Assembly: GCF_000764305.2 (NCBI RefSeq)
Contig: NW_025934720.1
Span: 744,001-808,000, forward strand
Length of the DNA: 64,000 nt
Source of the DNA: Hyalella azteca
Taxonomy: Eukaryota; Arthropoda; Malacostraca; Amphipoda; Hyalellidae
Direction of reading: 5' to 3'
Under the pieces are notes generated by a model. That model saw only the letters and a list, made by a program, of their open reading frames with translations. It was not told the DNA's origin and did no database searches. Positions 1 to 11,142 of this stretch are shown here, piece after piece. Numbering within the stretch: the stretch's first letter is position 1; every line of letters starts with the position of its first letter. The position numbers and the translations under genes were made by a program.

Positions 1-1099
1 AATTACACAATCGATCGGAGTTGTATTACCATTGAAGAAAATAAATCCTCGATTCATGTCATTGAATTCTCTGTTTGTGAATATTTCACGTCAATGTGAA
101 CTGGAGCATAAAAAGCTTACTACTCCATTTCCACTAAAAACTCGGGACGGAATGGTCAAAATTTTTTTATTCTGTTCCTCCCATACAATTCTCATGCATT
201 TGACTTCCGGCGGTACTATAGCAGGCGGGGCTGCAGGATGAAACGAGAGTTCAGATAGCCAGGCCGGAAGAGTCTCTGAATCTTTTATACGAATTCTGAT
301 TAAATATTCTGTACCCACAAATTAAATATAAATATTTTATATCCCCTCTATTTTCTACGCATGAAATGAGACTTACATGAGACTTAGACCGTGGATCTTG
401 AATTTTTGTCTAGCAGTTCATTTGCGACGCTTTGTTTCTTAAAAATCACTCTCGAAATTTAATAGTTTAACCCGAATGCAGATCACATAAATCCGTTCAA
501 AACCACTCGTTTCTCTCCATATCAAGCAACATCGATATAATCTATTCTGTTCAAATTCAATCGTATGTCAACACCATCGGTGATTTCAGCAGTTGATTGG
601 TCACAGCTTTAATCAAAGGACGATCGACCATTCGATGTGTCCATTGACACACAATCGCCGATAACTTAAGACTCAGTACGCGTATCGGTATTCAAGACTG
701 GGATGTAAGACACCACACCATCGCTATCTCTACACGCAGCTTAATATTGTTGCGACGTGATCACGGTGTGGTTTGGGAGATAAAATCACTGTAGAATAAT
801 TTTAAATTAAACTAAAATTATTGTCAAATTAATAGCGACCGTTGAGTGATTTGTGAGAAGCTCATAATTTAGCTGATGAACTCTACTATTTCTTTTAAAT
901 ATTAAAAATACATCCGTATATGAGACAAAAATAAAACAAGTAACACCCTGCGAATGCAGTGTTTGGAGATTAGATGTCTTCGTTATGACTTATCGAGGAT
1001 TGCAAATACCATAGGTGCCATTTCCAATCATGGTGGTTAGGAGTTATTTTCATTTATGTAAAATTGCTCAGATTGATTGAGGAATTTTGTTTGTTCTGT
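1..1099. other. non-coding stretch, nothing recognised
   Basis: AT-rich unique-looking DNA. Reading frames here are short and start at non-ATG codons; none shows a domain, signal peptide or repeat. I see no RNA gene or transposon end. Confidence 0.5.
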
Positions 1100-1103
1100 A
1101 AAA
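1100..1103 (-). terminator. Pol III T-run terminator of tRNA-Leu
   Basis: On the minus strand four T residues follow the tRNA-Leu 3' end after a three-base gap, the usual minimal RNA polymerase III termination signal. Confidence 0.6.
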
Positions 1104-1106
1104 TCC

Positions 1107-1188
1107 TGACAGCGGTGGGATTCGAACCCACGCCTCCGGAGAGACTGGAGCCTAAATCCAGCGCCTTAGACCTCTCGGCCACGCTGCC
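1107..1188 (-). tRNA. tRNA-Leu (anticodon UAG)
   Basis: The transcript is 82 nt on the minus strand without intron or encoded CCA. The acceptor strands GGCAGCG and CGCTGTC pair over seven positions (one G-T wobble) with discriminator A. The D arm is GCC/GGC, the anticodon stem is CTGGA/TCCAG with loop TTTAGGC giving UAG (reads CUA leucine codons), a class II long variable arm follows, and the T arm is GTGGG-TTCGAAT-CCCAC. The long variable arm is expected for tRNA-Leu. The internal A and B boxes are intact and a TTTT terminator lies just downstream, so this is probably a functional nuclear gene. No other tRNA lies nearby, so it is an isolated copy. Confidence 0.96.
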
Positions 1189-2435
1189 CTTCGCATGACA
1201 CGCCTTCCTTTGAGAATATCAATTGATGCCATGCGCAATCGACCCTTTTCCCACATTGATTCCAAACCAAGACAAAAATCACAGTAAATGATGTAAATAT
1301 AAATTTCAAAATTACCACTATGTTTTTCCTCAAGATCTCGGATCCCGTCGTGAAGTTGATAAAAGGAACTCATAACACTCAAACTTGCACCCGCATTTAA
1401 AACAGAAAATTTTTAATCATGGTTAACATTCTTACGCAGACAATGCCATAATATCTCGCTCGTCAAGGCAGAGTGTGAGCTCCATCTCAAATATCATTCT
1501 TACCAGCGTGAGAGATTTTTGTAGTTCCAACTCAGAGCGCTTAACTGCTACAGACACTACAACATTATTGGACGAATCCCATATATTGATCCCACGTGGG
1601 TACCTCTGAATAATTATTCTGCTTTCGCTCAATTCAATCGCAATCTCAATTTTAGCGAACTAAAGCTCGTAATTTTACTTAAGTAAAAGTTAATATTAGT
1701 TGTAATGGGCAACCATTAATGATTTTGGAGCTCAATGCGAGAGTTTAACTCGAATCCAGCCGTGAACTCAAATTTTATATCTGAACTCGAGTTATGTTGA
1801 CACAAATCTTAAATAATCCACGTAGTTTTTATATGTTTTAATTGAGACGAAATACTATAAATCAGTCATTATTCAATGTAAATTCAATGAAAAATAATTT
1901 GCTTTTTTACTTCTAAAATGTTTACAATTTGAGTCGTTATCTCTTTGCAGGAACGGAAGTTTGAGAATTGCTAAATACCTTCCATAGGTATAACTTTATT
2001 CTAGAAAAATTGTAAGTAGCAATATAATATTGTCAGAGAGCGGTGCTTTCGAAGCCAGAGCGAGCGAGTGGTCACCATGGCATGAGTGCGGTCTTCGAAT
2101 TAAAAATAATATGAAATTAACGAGACGAATGTTTTTTAAGTGTAGAAGTTACAGTGTTTTGAAGCGTGAAAGAACATTTTTCAAATTTATATTGCATCAT
2201 TATATTGCTGCTGGTGTAATTTAAAATTTTAAATTTTTTCCCTTCTTCAGCGCCAAGGAAGGAAGGATTTGCACAGCAAAGCACTAGGCTGTTGCAACAA
2301 CACTCATATTTGCATATCAAGAAGGCTCGGTGCCACTCAGCCCTTGGCTGTTGCAACAAAACGCTTCCGGTCTCCCACGTGTCGTCCGCAAAATTGACCT
2401 GAGTCGCCTAGAGGGAGCCATTGAACGGGCAATCT
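1189..2435. other. non-coding stretch with a short dispersed duplication
   Basis: No gene recognised. The 14-mer GGCTGTTGCAACAA occurs twice about 60 bp apart (near 2287 and 2346). The reading frames at 1432-1632 and 2030-2224 have no features of real proteins. Confidence 0.45.
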
Positions 2436-3005
2436 CTATAAAACGACTAGATTTTCTTCGGAAATCGTCCTCGTGGCCCCACTGAGATAAAGAGTCCCGT
2501 AAACAATAATTGAGAGCTTACTTCGCAAGCTTTTCCTGAGACTCAGCTGCGGGTAGAGAAAGTTTCTTTCTGCAACATGAAGCTGCAATAATTGACCAAT
2601 ATTTTTCATTTCTTTTCGGCGTTCTACTGCATCTTTTATCCAATAGGCAGTGAAACTTTGCAACGGAACTTTATGATTGGCCCACGTGTTGAGTTCTTTG
2701 TTGAGGACGAGGCTTAGCCAACCGGCGCGAGTGCCGCTTCTTCTGGTCTGAAAATTTTGAATCCTAACTGGTCTCTGAAAATTTACGTACGGCAAGACGT
2801 TCTCAGTGAGCTTATATTTTTTATTCTCAGATGATGAAGTTGTGTTTTCGGTACAATGAATGGAAATATACTTTTCGTCTCTAGAGACCCTGAATTTAAA
2901 GAAATTATCGTCACAAATAAAATAGTTATGCTTTATTGTGTTGGAATATATCCTATATAGCACTTGATAAAGCAAACATATAAGGACCGCAAAACACCCC
3001 CACAT
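2436..3005 (-). CDS. orphan ORF, possible signal-anchored or secreted protein
   Basis: This is the longest non-repetitive frame in the window: 189 codons from the first ATG (an upstream TTG would add four residues, but eukaryotic initiation favours ATG). I do not recognise the protein. Residues 2-17 are strongly hydrophobic (WGCFAVLICLLYQVLY) and could be a signal peptide or type II membrane anchor. A potential N-glycosylation sequon (N54-T-T) follows, then a basic, mixed-charge tail with several RR, RK and KK pairs and no evident domain. A TATTTAAAT box-like sequence lies about 80 bp upstream (3083-3091). An in-frame TAA lies upstream of the ATG. The local sequence is less AT-rich than the surroundings. 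It could be a lineage-specific gene, one exon of a spliced gene, or a chance frame helped by the local composition. No homology, splice or expression evidence is available from the sequence alone. Confidence 0.35.
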   Translation of the reverse strand: MWGCFAVLICLLYQVLYRIYSNTIKHNYFICDDNFFKFRVSRDEKYISIHCTENTTSSSENKKYKLTENVLPYVNFQRPVRIQNFQTRRSGTRAGWLSLVLNKELNTWANHKVPLQSFTAYWIKDAVERRKEMKNIGQLLQLHVAERNFLYPQLSLRKSLRSKLSIIVYGTLYLSGATRTISEENLVVL

Positions 3006-3017
3006 GGAAATTCTCAA

Positions 3018-3916
3018 ATCCTTAATAAACGTTCTCAGTTAATTAAGTCCTAAAATCGGGAGAACCAAACAGGAACGAGGGCTATTTAAATGAAAATATG
3101 ACTGATGACAAGAAATCAAGATATCTTCCTGAGTAGTAGAACATAAGAACGCATATCATAACACAGTCATTTGTATTGTCCAACCGGAATTAATGAAATA
3201 TGAACGATAATTTAATTTATTAACAATTAACCATTATGAGAACCACAACTAAAGATTTAGTCAGTGTGTGGGGCTGGTTTCAATGTTTCATTAATATTCA
3301 TACCACTTATTTGAGGCCATGGCGCTGACGCAGCGCATCCTAAGAAGAAAGCTTCCACAAAGGCTTCGATCAGGCAAGTTGCACGGGCTAAGCTCACTCG
3401 TACCTTAGGCCGATAGGAAGTGCACGAGCTTCAAGTGCTTTTATTTTACCAGAGTACACGTACGGTGGTCAACTTGCACCGGAAATTCCTTAGCGCCTCC
3501 ATGGGAGAAATCAAAACGATTGTTTCAGGATGTATCTTCGACTCATGTCATACTGGTAAAATAGCGTCGTAGACTACATATTGGGAGATATTACTGGATG
3601 TATCTATTATTCCCGATTAGGTCACAAACTCGTATTATTTTTGCCTTTTACACAAAATGGCTTTGAATAACTGATAGAAGCAATAAGAAATGAGAAAATC
3701 TTGAGATCGGTAAAAAATGAGGGGAGGGAAAACTGGAATCTATAATAAAAATATAATATTTCTACGTTCCATTTAATTGTTGCATTTACTCGACTAACCG
3801 GTCTAGAAAATCAAATCGCTAACTCCAGCTGCGATTAAGACTAATTAAGAATTATCAACTGCAGACTCCTTGGATGTAACCAAGTAAGAAGAAAAGTATC
3901 AGGCGTAAAACTCTGC
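3018..3916. other. non-coding stretch with a very small ATG frame
   Basis: No gene recognised. A 29-residue ATG frame at about 3319-3408 has a strong start context (GCCATGG) and many arginines, but it is too short to call. Confidence 0.4.
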
Positions 3917-4154
3917 AATGCTATGATAAAATTATTTATAATAGAACTGACATTCAGGCTCATAATGAGCATGATTTAAAAAATAATCATAATAATGTGT
4001 TGTTATTCTTTATTGCTTGGTCTTCTAGTCCTGGGGAATGCTATGATAAAATTATTTATATTAGAACTGACATTCAGGCTCATTATGAGCATGATTTAAA
4101 AAAATAATCATAATAATGTGTTGTTCTTTATTGCTTGGTCATCTAATCCCGGGA
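3917..4154. repeat. tandem duplication, two copies of about 120 bp
   Basis: The block beginning AATGCTATGATAAAATTATT at 3917 recurs at 4037. Both copies run through TGTGTTGTT...TTTATTGCTTGGTC and end in a GGGA-like motif. They differ by a few substitutions and small indels, so the duplication is fairly recent. Each unit contains an internal small palindrome (GCTCATAATGAGC, or GCTCATTATGAGC in the second). Confidence 0.9.
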
Positions 4155-6664
4155 CACTATTTACGGAACAGACAGCGACCTCGTATTTTTTATAACTTTA
4201 TAAACGATGATCACGAGAATGCCTTCTGAATTGTATTTAAACGAATGCCTTCTGTATTTATCTTGGATGAGCCACACGAGTCAAGCGAGTTTATTTTTTC
4301 CGATTCAGCCCCTCTTCTTGAATTGCTAGGCTGGCCTATGGAACTTTGTGGGCAATAACAAATCATAAATAAAGCCTTTGTTGTCGTGCCAGCTTTGTTT
4401 TCTTGGGTTTTCATGATAACATGGGAAATAAAATTTCATAATGAGGCTAGAAGCGACGTCACCATAGTAGTTTTATTACTTCACTATTGCGTCAGAGAAT
4501 TTTTTCAGTTTCTGCGAGTGTTTGCTGAAAAACTGGCATGGAAAAAATGCCTACATGACCGCAAAATTATTAATCTGGGACGCCCAGCGCTGCTTATATA
4601 TTATTTATATTGTGTTTGCTACAAACTGTTATCTCCCCAATAATAAATATACCTTGTCTCACTGGTCGTTTCGTGATAATAAATGAATTTTTTTCTCATT
4701 TTTCGGTCTATTTGCGTGGAGCAGAAATAATATAAATGAACTAAAATTCAATTATAAGTCATGGACAAACTACATTTTGATAAAACAAATGAGTGAATAT
4801 AAAATATAACATTTAACGATCGATTGGTCCATAACTTTCGTCTAAATTCGATCTTTATATATTTTATAACGATCAAAGATTTTCCTGTGACTATAAGGAA
4901 AAATAATTTAAAAAAATATTCTCTTAGGGAAATAAATGTAGCCGTTAAGCCAGTTTACTGAAAATTAACAAATAACTGGACGAAACAATATTTTTCAGCC
5001 TTGTTTGAATTAATTCTATGAATTGTCCAAATAAATATTAGACGACATTTTCATGTGTCTTCGCTAACAACTGCAAGGAAAGTTAAGTTGGTAAGAAGAA
5101 ACTGGAGTATTTCAAGTTATTAACCTCCAAAGAGCTAGCCAATTCATACAACGGTCTAGACATTAAACTCTGCAAAGTTATGTTGACATGGCCCTACTTG
5201 GGAGGTTGTTCAAGTTTTTAGACGAATTTTTCATACTAGTTAGCCTTTAATCATAAACGAAAAGTTGTTTAAGTTTTACCGGGCTAAAGAATTAATGATG
5301 GTTGTTGGGTATAAGGTTAGAGGGAAAGCTGAGGCTCTGAAAGAAGTAAATATAATTATTTTGGGGGCGAAGGTAAGCTTTAGTGCAGGATTAAATTATA
5401 AAGTTTTTTTGCGCAACTTTTTATTGTGAGGATTTCAGTCCTGGCAAGGAAGAAAGTTAATGCGTATAATGAACTTAGTTTCTGTACTATTCGTATAAAA
5501 TAATGACGTCCAAGTTCCAGAATAAGTAATTTTCAAATGACGGCTGTGCTAGCAATCAAACAAATCTTTTGATCTTTGCTGTGTGGACACGAAAACAAAA
5601 AATGTATATAAGGCGTTCGTACAAAGGAGGTAACAAAATAAAGGTATGGAGAGTAGGTGTACAAAGGATGAAACAAAACTAATATGCAGAATGTTGTCCG
5701 TGCAAGAGATGAAGCGTAACTATAAGGTATAAGGTGCGTTTGTGCGTATATATACCAGGAAAACACCTCAGTTAAGTCACTGCTCAAGTTTGCTCATAAA
5801 GCAATCTCGTCTTCACCGAGCGACCACCAGACTTCTTTTACTCCAGCCTCGCTGCTGTTATTCCATAAGGGTCTGCTTGAGAGCCGGGCAAGCCTTGTAC
5901 ATAGGAGAGAACTGACCGTGCCAGTTGTATAACAGATTATGAAACCTGGTCTGCAGTCTGTTCTTTGTAAATTGTTGGCTGAATTGTTTGGTCTCCTTCC
6001 AGTCGGTTTATTTATGGCGCTTGCTGTGTTTCATGCCTTCGAATAGAACAAACCAGTATTTGTTCCCTGTTGGAACATTGTTAGACATAATCGGTTATTT
6101 CCGAGTGCACAACCTGCTTATCACATACTACAGTTAAATTGTCCCCGTAATTTCGTTTATTCCAATTTTCCAGCATCAGTCAAGCGCTCATGTTTAATTA
6201 AGCAAACAATGCAAAACCACTCAATTTTGTTTCCCATCAACTGATCTCTGACAATAAACAAAAAAAAACAAACAATAATTTCACGGTGCATAAATATATT
6301 CAGCTAAAAATGCGTTAAATTACCGATCGCAAAGAACTAAATTTAGGCTTCCACTTCAAAATTCAAGAATATCATGCAAATGACAGTTATTTTGTCAATG
6401 GTTATAAGCGCTCGGTTATACAACGAATGAAGCTGGTAGACAAGTCCTCTGTCGACGTCTAACTTTGTTTTCCAAAACAAGTGTAATAATCGTTTTGTAA
6501 TCATCGTCTTAAATCAACGTTGCGATTTTTACTTAGTTATTTTTTAAATTTTAGAATACTGCAAGCAATACAATTCTGATCGCAAAAAATTGATAAAATG
6601 ACATGTAACTCATATCTCATCAGATTCTTTTAGGTATTTTTCAAAATCTGTTTCTTAACTAATC
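4155..6664. other. non-coding stretch, nothing recognised
   Basis: The frames at 4211-4414, 4386-4643 and 5533-5787 lack domains or convincing starts. I see no transposon ends. Confidence 0.4.
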
Positions 6665-6734
6665 GGACTACAGAGCACTTGAACTCTGTTCAGAGGCTTG
6701 GACTACAGAGCACTTGAACTCTGTTGCAGAGTCT
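6665..6734. repeat. 35-bp tandem duplication
   Basis: GGACTACAGAGCACTTGAAC and the following CTCTGTT are repeated back to back (6665 and 6700). The two units differ only near their ends. Confidence 0.85.
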
Positions 6735-9053
6735 TACGGTGGATAAATTCCCAACCATCCTCTATGTAAGCATCACCCTCCGATATAAGCAAGTGTAACC
6801 ATCACCTCGTCACGTTTTGGGTTCCCTGCATTGAGTGCCATTGCCGCGCGTTCGGAAATTTTTCGGTTATAAACAAGGCCTTTCAGCCTATCTCATCACT
6901 CGGGACGCACTTACTTTTCACTCTAAGGAGAAATTTGAAGCGTCTGAGGTGCAGGTCTAATCACATAAAGCAGCCTGTGTGCTCTTCAAAATTCAAAGGC
7001 TGTCACGAGCAAAGTGTTGCCCCTTGAGCACAAACTTGGCCTAGGTCGGGCCGGAGAAGACGTTGTTTTAGTTCTTCGAAACCTATCTTTCTATCAAGCA
7101 TGTATGTAGGTCAGGCTAGATGTGATTATTTTGTAATGACAATTCCTGAAAATAACTAAATGATTGCATAAAAAGCGTATATACGTTACCAGCAAATTTG
7201 CATGGCATTAATTTCAGTTCATGAACAGTCATTCCTCGGAGAACAATCGTGGTTAAGTAATTTTATATTTTTTATTTTAAGAATGAGAGCTTGATAGAAA
7301 AACGTATAAATTTAAGCCCGAAATGAAATCATTTTAAATGCTTTCACTCGTTGGACAAATATGAAGACAAAACATTGTGTCCATTAGAATTATTCAAACA
7401 ATACTTGTCAGAAAACTTGCATTCACGTTATTTTAAAATTAAATTCAAAAATTTATCATCAGATGTCGGTTGAATGAGAGCTTTACCCATATTAATTTTT
7501 CGATGGCAGTAATCACCACTTTTATTTTAGAGTTTAGACTAAATTCCCATTAAGTTACTATATTATTATTCCATCAACTCATGCATTATTATTAATCATC
7601 TTCCTCTGATATTCATGAAAAATCTTAAATAAAAAAAACATGAAGGTTGTTTGAATTGTATTCTCGCATCTTCTGTATGCATTCAAACAAGTACAACACA
7701 AATCATTTACCGATAAGAGGCATAGTCGAGTTGAACAAAGGTGCTCCAGCAAAGTGCCATGGAGCGATCCAATATTGCTTATATCCGCTATCATTACTGA
7801 GCCTTATGAACATACACGAGGCATTGATCCTGGTCCTGGTATAACAAGAATTATCAGAAGGGTGATGGATCCGCAAAATTGATTATCGAACGTTTTTTCC
7901 TTGATTATGTAAGACTCGTTACCGCAGTCTGGATTTAGCGGAAAAACGTATTTTCAACACTAATGATTTATATTCGATCCACGGGCAGCCAACAATTGAA
8001 GATTATTTACTCCTCTGTTTCGTGCGAACAATATTTTATTTTCAAAGCAGAATTACACGTGTCTAGTACCCACAGGCTTTGAAAATACAGTATAGGCATG
8101 GAGTTTTGGTCCCGAGAGTCCAAAGTGAATGGCAGTAAAACAACGAAATAATCTCTCCTTTTAGCGTTTTTGTAAGTACGTCAGAGGTGAGAGCCAACAT
8201 CACTGACTCATTGCCGTCAAAATATTGAACTTTTTTTGAAAGTTTTCCTTGTGGTTTGCTTGTAAATGCAATGTACAAGTTAACCAAAGATTTTTTACAG
8301 TGGAGAATTACCGAGCAAATTCCATGAGCACACTGAAAAATATTTCGAATTAAAATATCTGTATACTTGGCTGACAAAGCTCAAACAAAATTATATTTTT
8401 TATTTAAAATTGGTAAGAATTAAATAAAATAATGATAAAGCGCTTTTAAAATCCCTTTTACTATTCCAGATATCAAGCATTGGAAAATAAAAAGGTTTGA
8501 ACGGCATCGTAATTCGATTTTACCGAAAAATTTTCGGATGCAAGACTTCGGAATTTCATTTGAGGGAATTCCCTTCATCGGTCCATGCAAAAATGTCCCA
8601 ATTTCCCCCAATACTTGCGTGCATAATTACTGGTCTTGACGCAACGTATCTCTGGTGCAGCAGGCGCTAGTCGGACATGTTATCCTTACAACGCTCATTT
8701 GTAAGATTCTGCTATTTTCGGTAACGTCCAACAGTCACGAGTCACGTAGAAAACTGGTAGAACAAAATGGGAACACAAGATGAATTAATCATCTCAATAA
8801 TGTATTCAACAGCCCCAATCGTGACAAGTAAGTCAGACTGAGAGAATTTTTATCGTCAGGTGTCGACGAAATGTTATCTTGCCATACTTATATAGAATAC
8901 CGGAATTATATTTTAAATGGTCTTATAAATGATATTTTTATATAAATAAACATTTTAAATAAACAATCTAGTCTCTCATTCGCCTGTGTCACCAGCACCA
9001 GGAAACTCGTAAAATCAAATAAAGAAAATTTTTCCAGGTTTGCTTTCCATATA
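6735..9053. other. non-coding stretch, nothing recognised
   Basis: No RNA gene, transposon terminus or credible coding frame seen. The 104-codon minus frame at 8063-8377 has no recognisable features. Confidence 0.4.
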
Positions 9054-9532
9054 TATATGTGTGGGGTAGATCCTGATATGTGTGGGGTAGATCCTGCATA
9101 TGTGTGAGGTAGATCCTGATATGTGTGGGGTAGATCCTGATATGTGTGGGGTAGATCCTGCATATGTGTGGGGTAGATCCTGATATGTGTGGGTAGATCC
9201 TGCATATGTGTGGGGTAGATCCTGATATGTGTGGGGTAGATCCTACATATGTGTGGGGTAGATCCAGCATATGCGTGGGGTAGATCCTACATATGTGTGA
9301 GTAGATCCTGCATATGTGTGGGGTAGATTCTGCATATGTGTGGGGTAGATCTTGTATATGTGTGGGGTAGATCCTACATATGTGTAGGGTAGATCCTGCA
9401 TATGTGTGGGGTAGATCTTGTATATGCGTGGGGTAGATCCTACATATGTGTGGGGTAGATCCAGCATATGCGTGGGGTAGATCCTGCATATCTGTGTGGT
9501 AGATCCTGCATATGTGTGGGGTAGGTCCTGCT
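9054..9532. repeat. minisatellite, about 22 units of 20-22 bp
   Basis: The unit is (C)ATATGTGTGGGGTAGATCCTG with variants. I count 22 occurrences of the GTAGATC core (last one GTAGGTC). Unit length alternates between 20, 21 and 22 bp according to CTGATATG or CTGCATATG linkers. A two-unit block (CCTACATATG... then CCAGCATATGCG...) occurs at about 9240-9290 and again at 9437-9485, showing a higher-order duplication. The array is free of stops over 216 codons on the minus strand and gives PHTYAGS/HICRIY-like peptides, which is a property of the repeat and not evidence of a gene. Confidence 0.95.
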
Positions 9533-9970
9533 CTTGAAATTAAAATGAATTTAATGCGTTTTCCCATTCTGTTGATGAAACACCCTTTATCAACACATGT
9601 TTTGCACCACACGTTATGCGGCGTCGCATCTTCCAACAAATGCCTTCTAGTTTAATACTGAGAAAAGTAGCGGGTGATATGTGATTCGATACGCGAATAA
9701 TATAATTACGGATTTCAATAACGACATTTTTGTTTTGCACAGACCCGCAGAATAAAATAGACCAGCGATTTAATGAGATAAACTTGAGCCGAAGAAACGC
9801 AACGCCGATTTCTTCGGAGGCATCATGGTTCCAACGTTAAGTCTACCGTGATTTTCTGACCCTTATGACACGGCACAGTATTAGCAATTTAATGTCGCTC
9901 ATATGCACTATGAATTTCAATTTTATAATTCTGAAAATCAGTATTAATACCATAATTACTAGGAGCATTA
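9533..9970. other. non-coding stretch, nothing recognised
   Basis: Short unique-looking segment between the minisatellite and a Helentron-like element. No gene or motif seen. Confidence 0.4.
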
Positions 9971-10124
9971 TTTTTAGCGCATTTTCTCATTTATGAAAAT
10001 AAAGGCGCTATTGTGCTCGTCATGTCCGCCCGTCCGTCTGTCTGTTCGTCCGTAACTTCACGTTTCCGTCGACGAGAAAATGCGCTCAGAGCTCACTGCA
10101 GTGAGCTCTGAGTTATATTTTTTA
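9971..10124 (+). mobile_element. Helentron/DINE-1-like non-autonomous element, copy 1
   Basis: The 5' part has the subterminal repeat AGCGCATTTTCTC (9976-9988). A (GTCY)n core follows at about 10023-10052, then the inverted subterminal repeat GAGAAAATGCGCT (10074-10086) and a perfect 22-bp palindrome at 10088-10109 just before the 3' end (GAGTTATATTTTTT). Paired subterminal inverted repeats, an internal GTCY microsatellite and a 3' hairpin are the established architecture of Helentron-associated elements such as DINE-1. Three further copies in the window define the boundaries. There is no coding capacity. Confidence 0.75.
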
Positions 10125-10827
10125 TAACTTCACCTTTCAAGTCCAAATCTTCAATCGTCAGTTACTCCAGGTCAAATTGCGTATATTTAATTTATGCCAT
10201 GATGATATTTTTCGATTTTTCCCGATATGTTTTCCCTCTTCCACGAAACACAGCCATTATTGGGCCAATAAACCAATACAGAGTTGAAAGAAGTTACCGG
10301 TTCAATTTCAGTTGCCATTACTTACCTCTCATCTTTTATTGACAAGCAACTAATAATACAACAGCTGGAAGATGAACCCGAGGTGGCAGCTTCCAAACAT
10401 TAATGATGTACAAAGAAACATATAAAAGCTCTAGTGTGGTAGTGAAAGTTTGTTAGGACCAGGAAATTGAAAGCTTGAATTTGACGAGTGAATATTTAAA
10501 TTTCAGCGACAATAATTGATTGCTTCCATCGATATGTGACACTTGATGAAAACCGTTTATTCAAAGACAAACAATTTCTTAACTATCGAGACATCATTTA
10601 CAAATGAAAACTGGGATTGGCGACATTAACTTGAATACCATGAATAACTAATTTACTATCTAAAAAGCATTTACGAGGGATCAATAGGCTTTAATTTTGT
10701 CGAGTTAAAATTCGCTCATAGAACAATTCCACTCCCCCGATACACGATAGTAATATTTTCAGTTTTTGATTATTTAGAGTTTTCCTCTCCATGACCACAC
10801 CCAACTAATGAGCAGGACGCGCCGGTG
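10125..10827. other. non-coding stretch, nothing recognised
   Basis: AT-rich DNA with no gene, RNA or transposon terminus that I can identify. Confidence 0.4.
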
Positions 10828-10910
10828 TGCAGGTGTGTGCGGGTGTGTGCGGGTGTGTGCGGATGTGTGCAGGTGTGTGCGGGTGTGTGTGTGCGTGTGT
10901 GTGCGGGTGT
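10828..10910. repeat. GTGTGTGCGG-type microsatellite
   Basis: Decamer-like units GTGTGTGCGG, with GGAT and CAGG variants, grade into a plain GTGTGC run. This array gives the HTHTHT-like peptide on the minus strand. Confidence 0.9.
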
Positions 10911-10956
10911 TAACAACTAACCGGCTCCGACTAGAGGTTTTTATAGTAAAATAGAA

Positions 10957-11142
10957 GTGAAAATAGTAAAAAGAGGTGAGAATAGTTGTAATAGAGGTGA
11001 AAATAGTTGGAATAGAGGTGAAAATAGTTGGGATAGAGGTGAAAATAGTTGGGATAGAGGTGAAAATAGTCGGAATAGAGGTGAAAATAGTCGGAATAGA
11101 GGTGAAAATAGTTGGAATAGAGGTGAAAATGGTAAAATAGAG
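10957..11142. repeat. 21-bp minisatellite, about nine units
   Basis: The unit is GTGAAAATAGTTGGAATAG plus AG. Seven units are exactly 21 bp and the first and last are 19-20 bp. Because 21 is a multiple of three, open frames result on both strands (GENSWNR repeats on plus, FTSIPTI-like on minus). These should not be read as genes. Confidence 0.95.

Noticed and set aside
1152..1382. 76-codon minus frame ending in RAAWPRGLRRWI
   Set aside because: Overlaps the tRNA-Leu gene and its 5' flank; no protein features.
8989..9639. 216-codon minus frame with PHTYAGS/HICRIY repeats
   Set aside because: Entirely produced by the 20-22-bp minisatellite.
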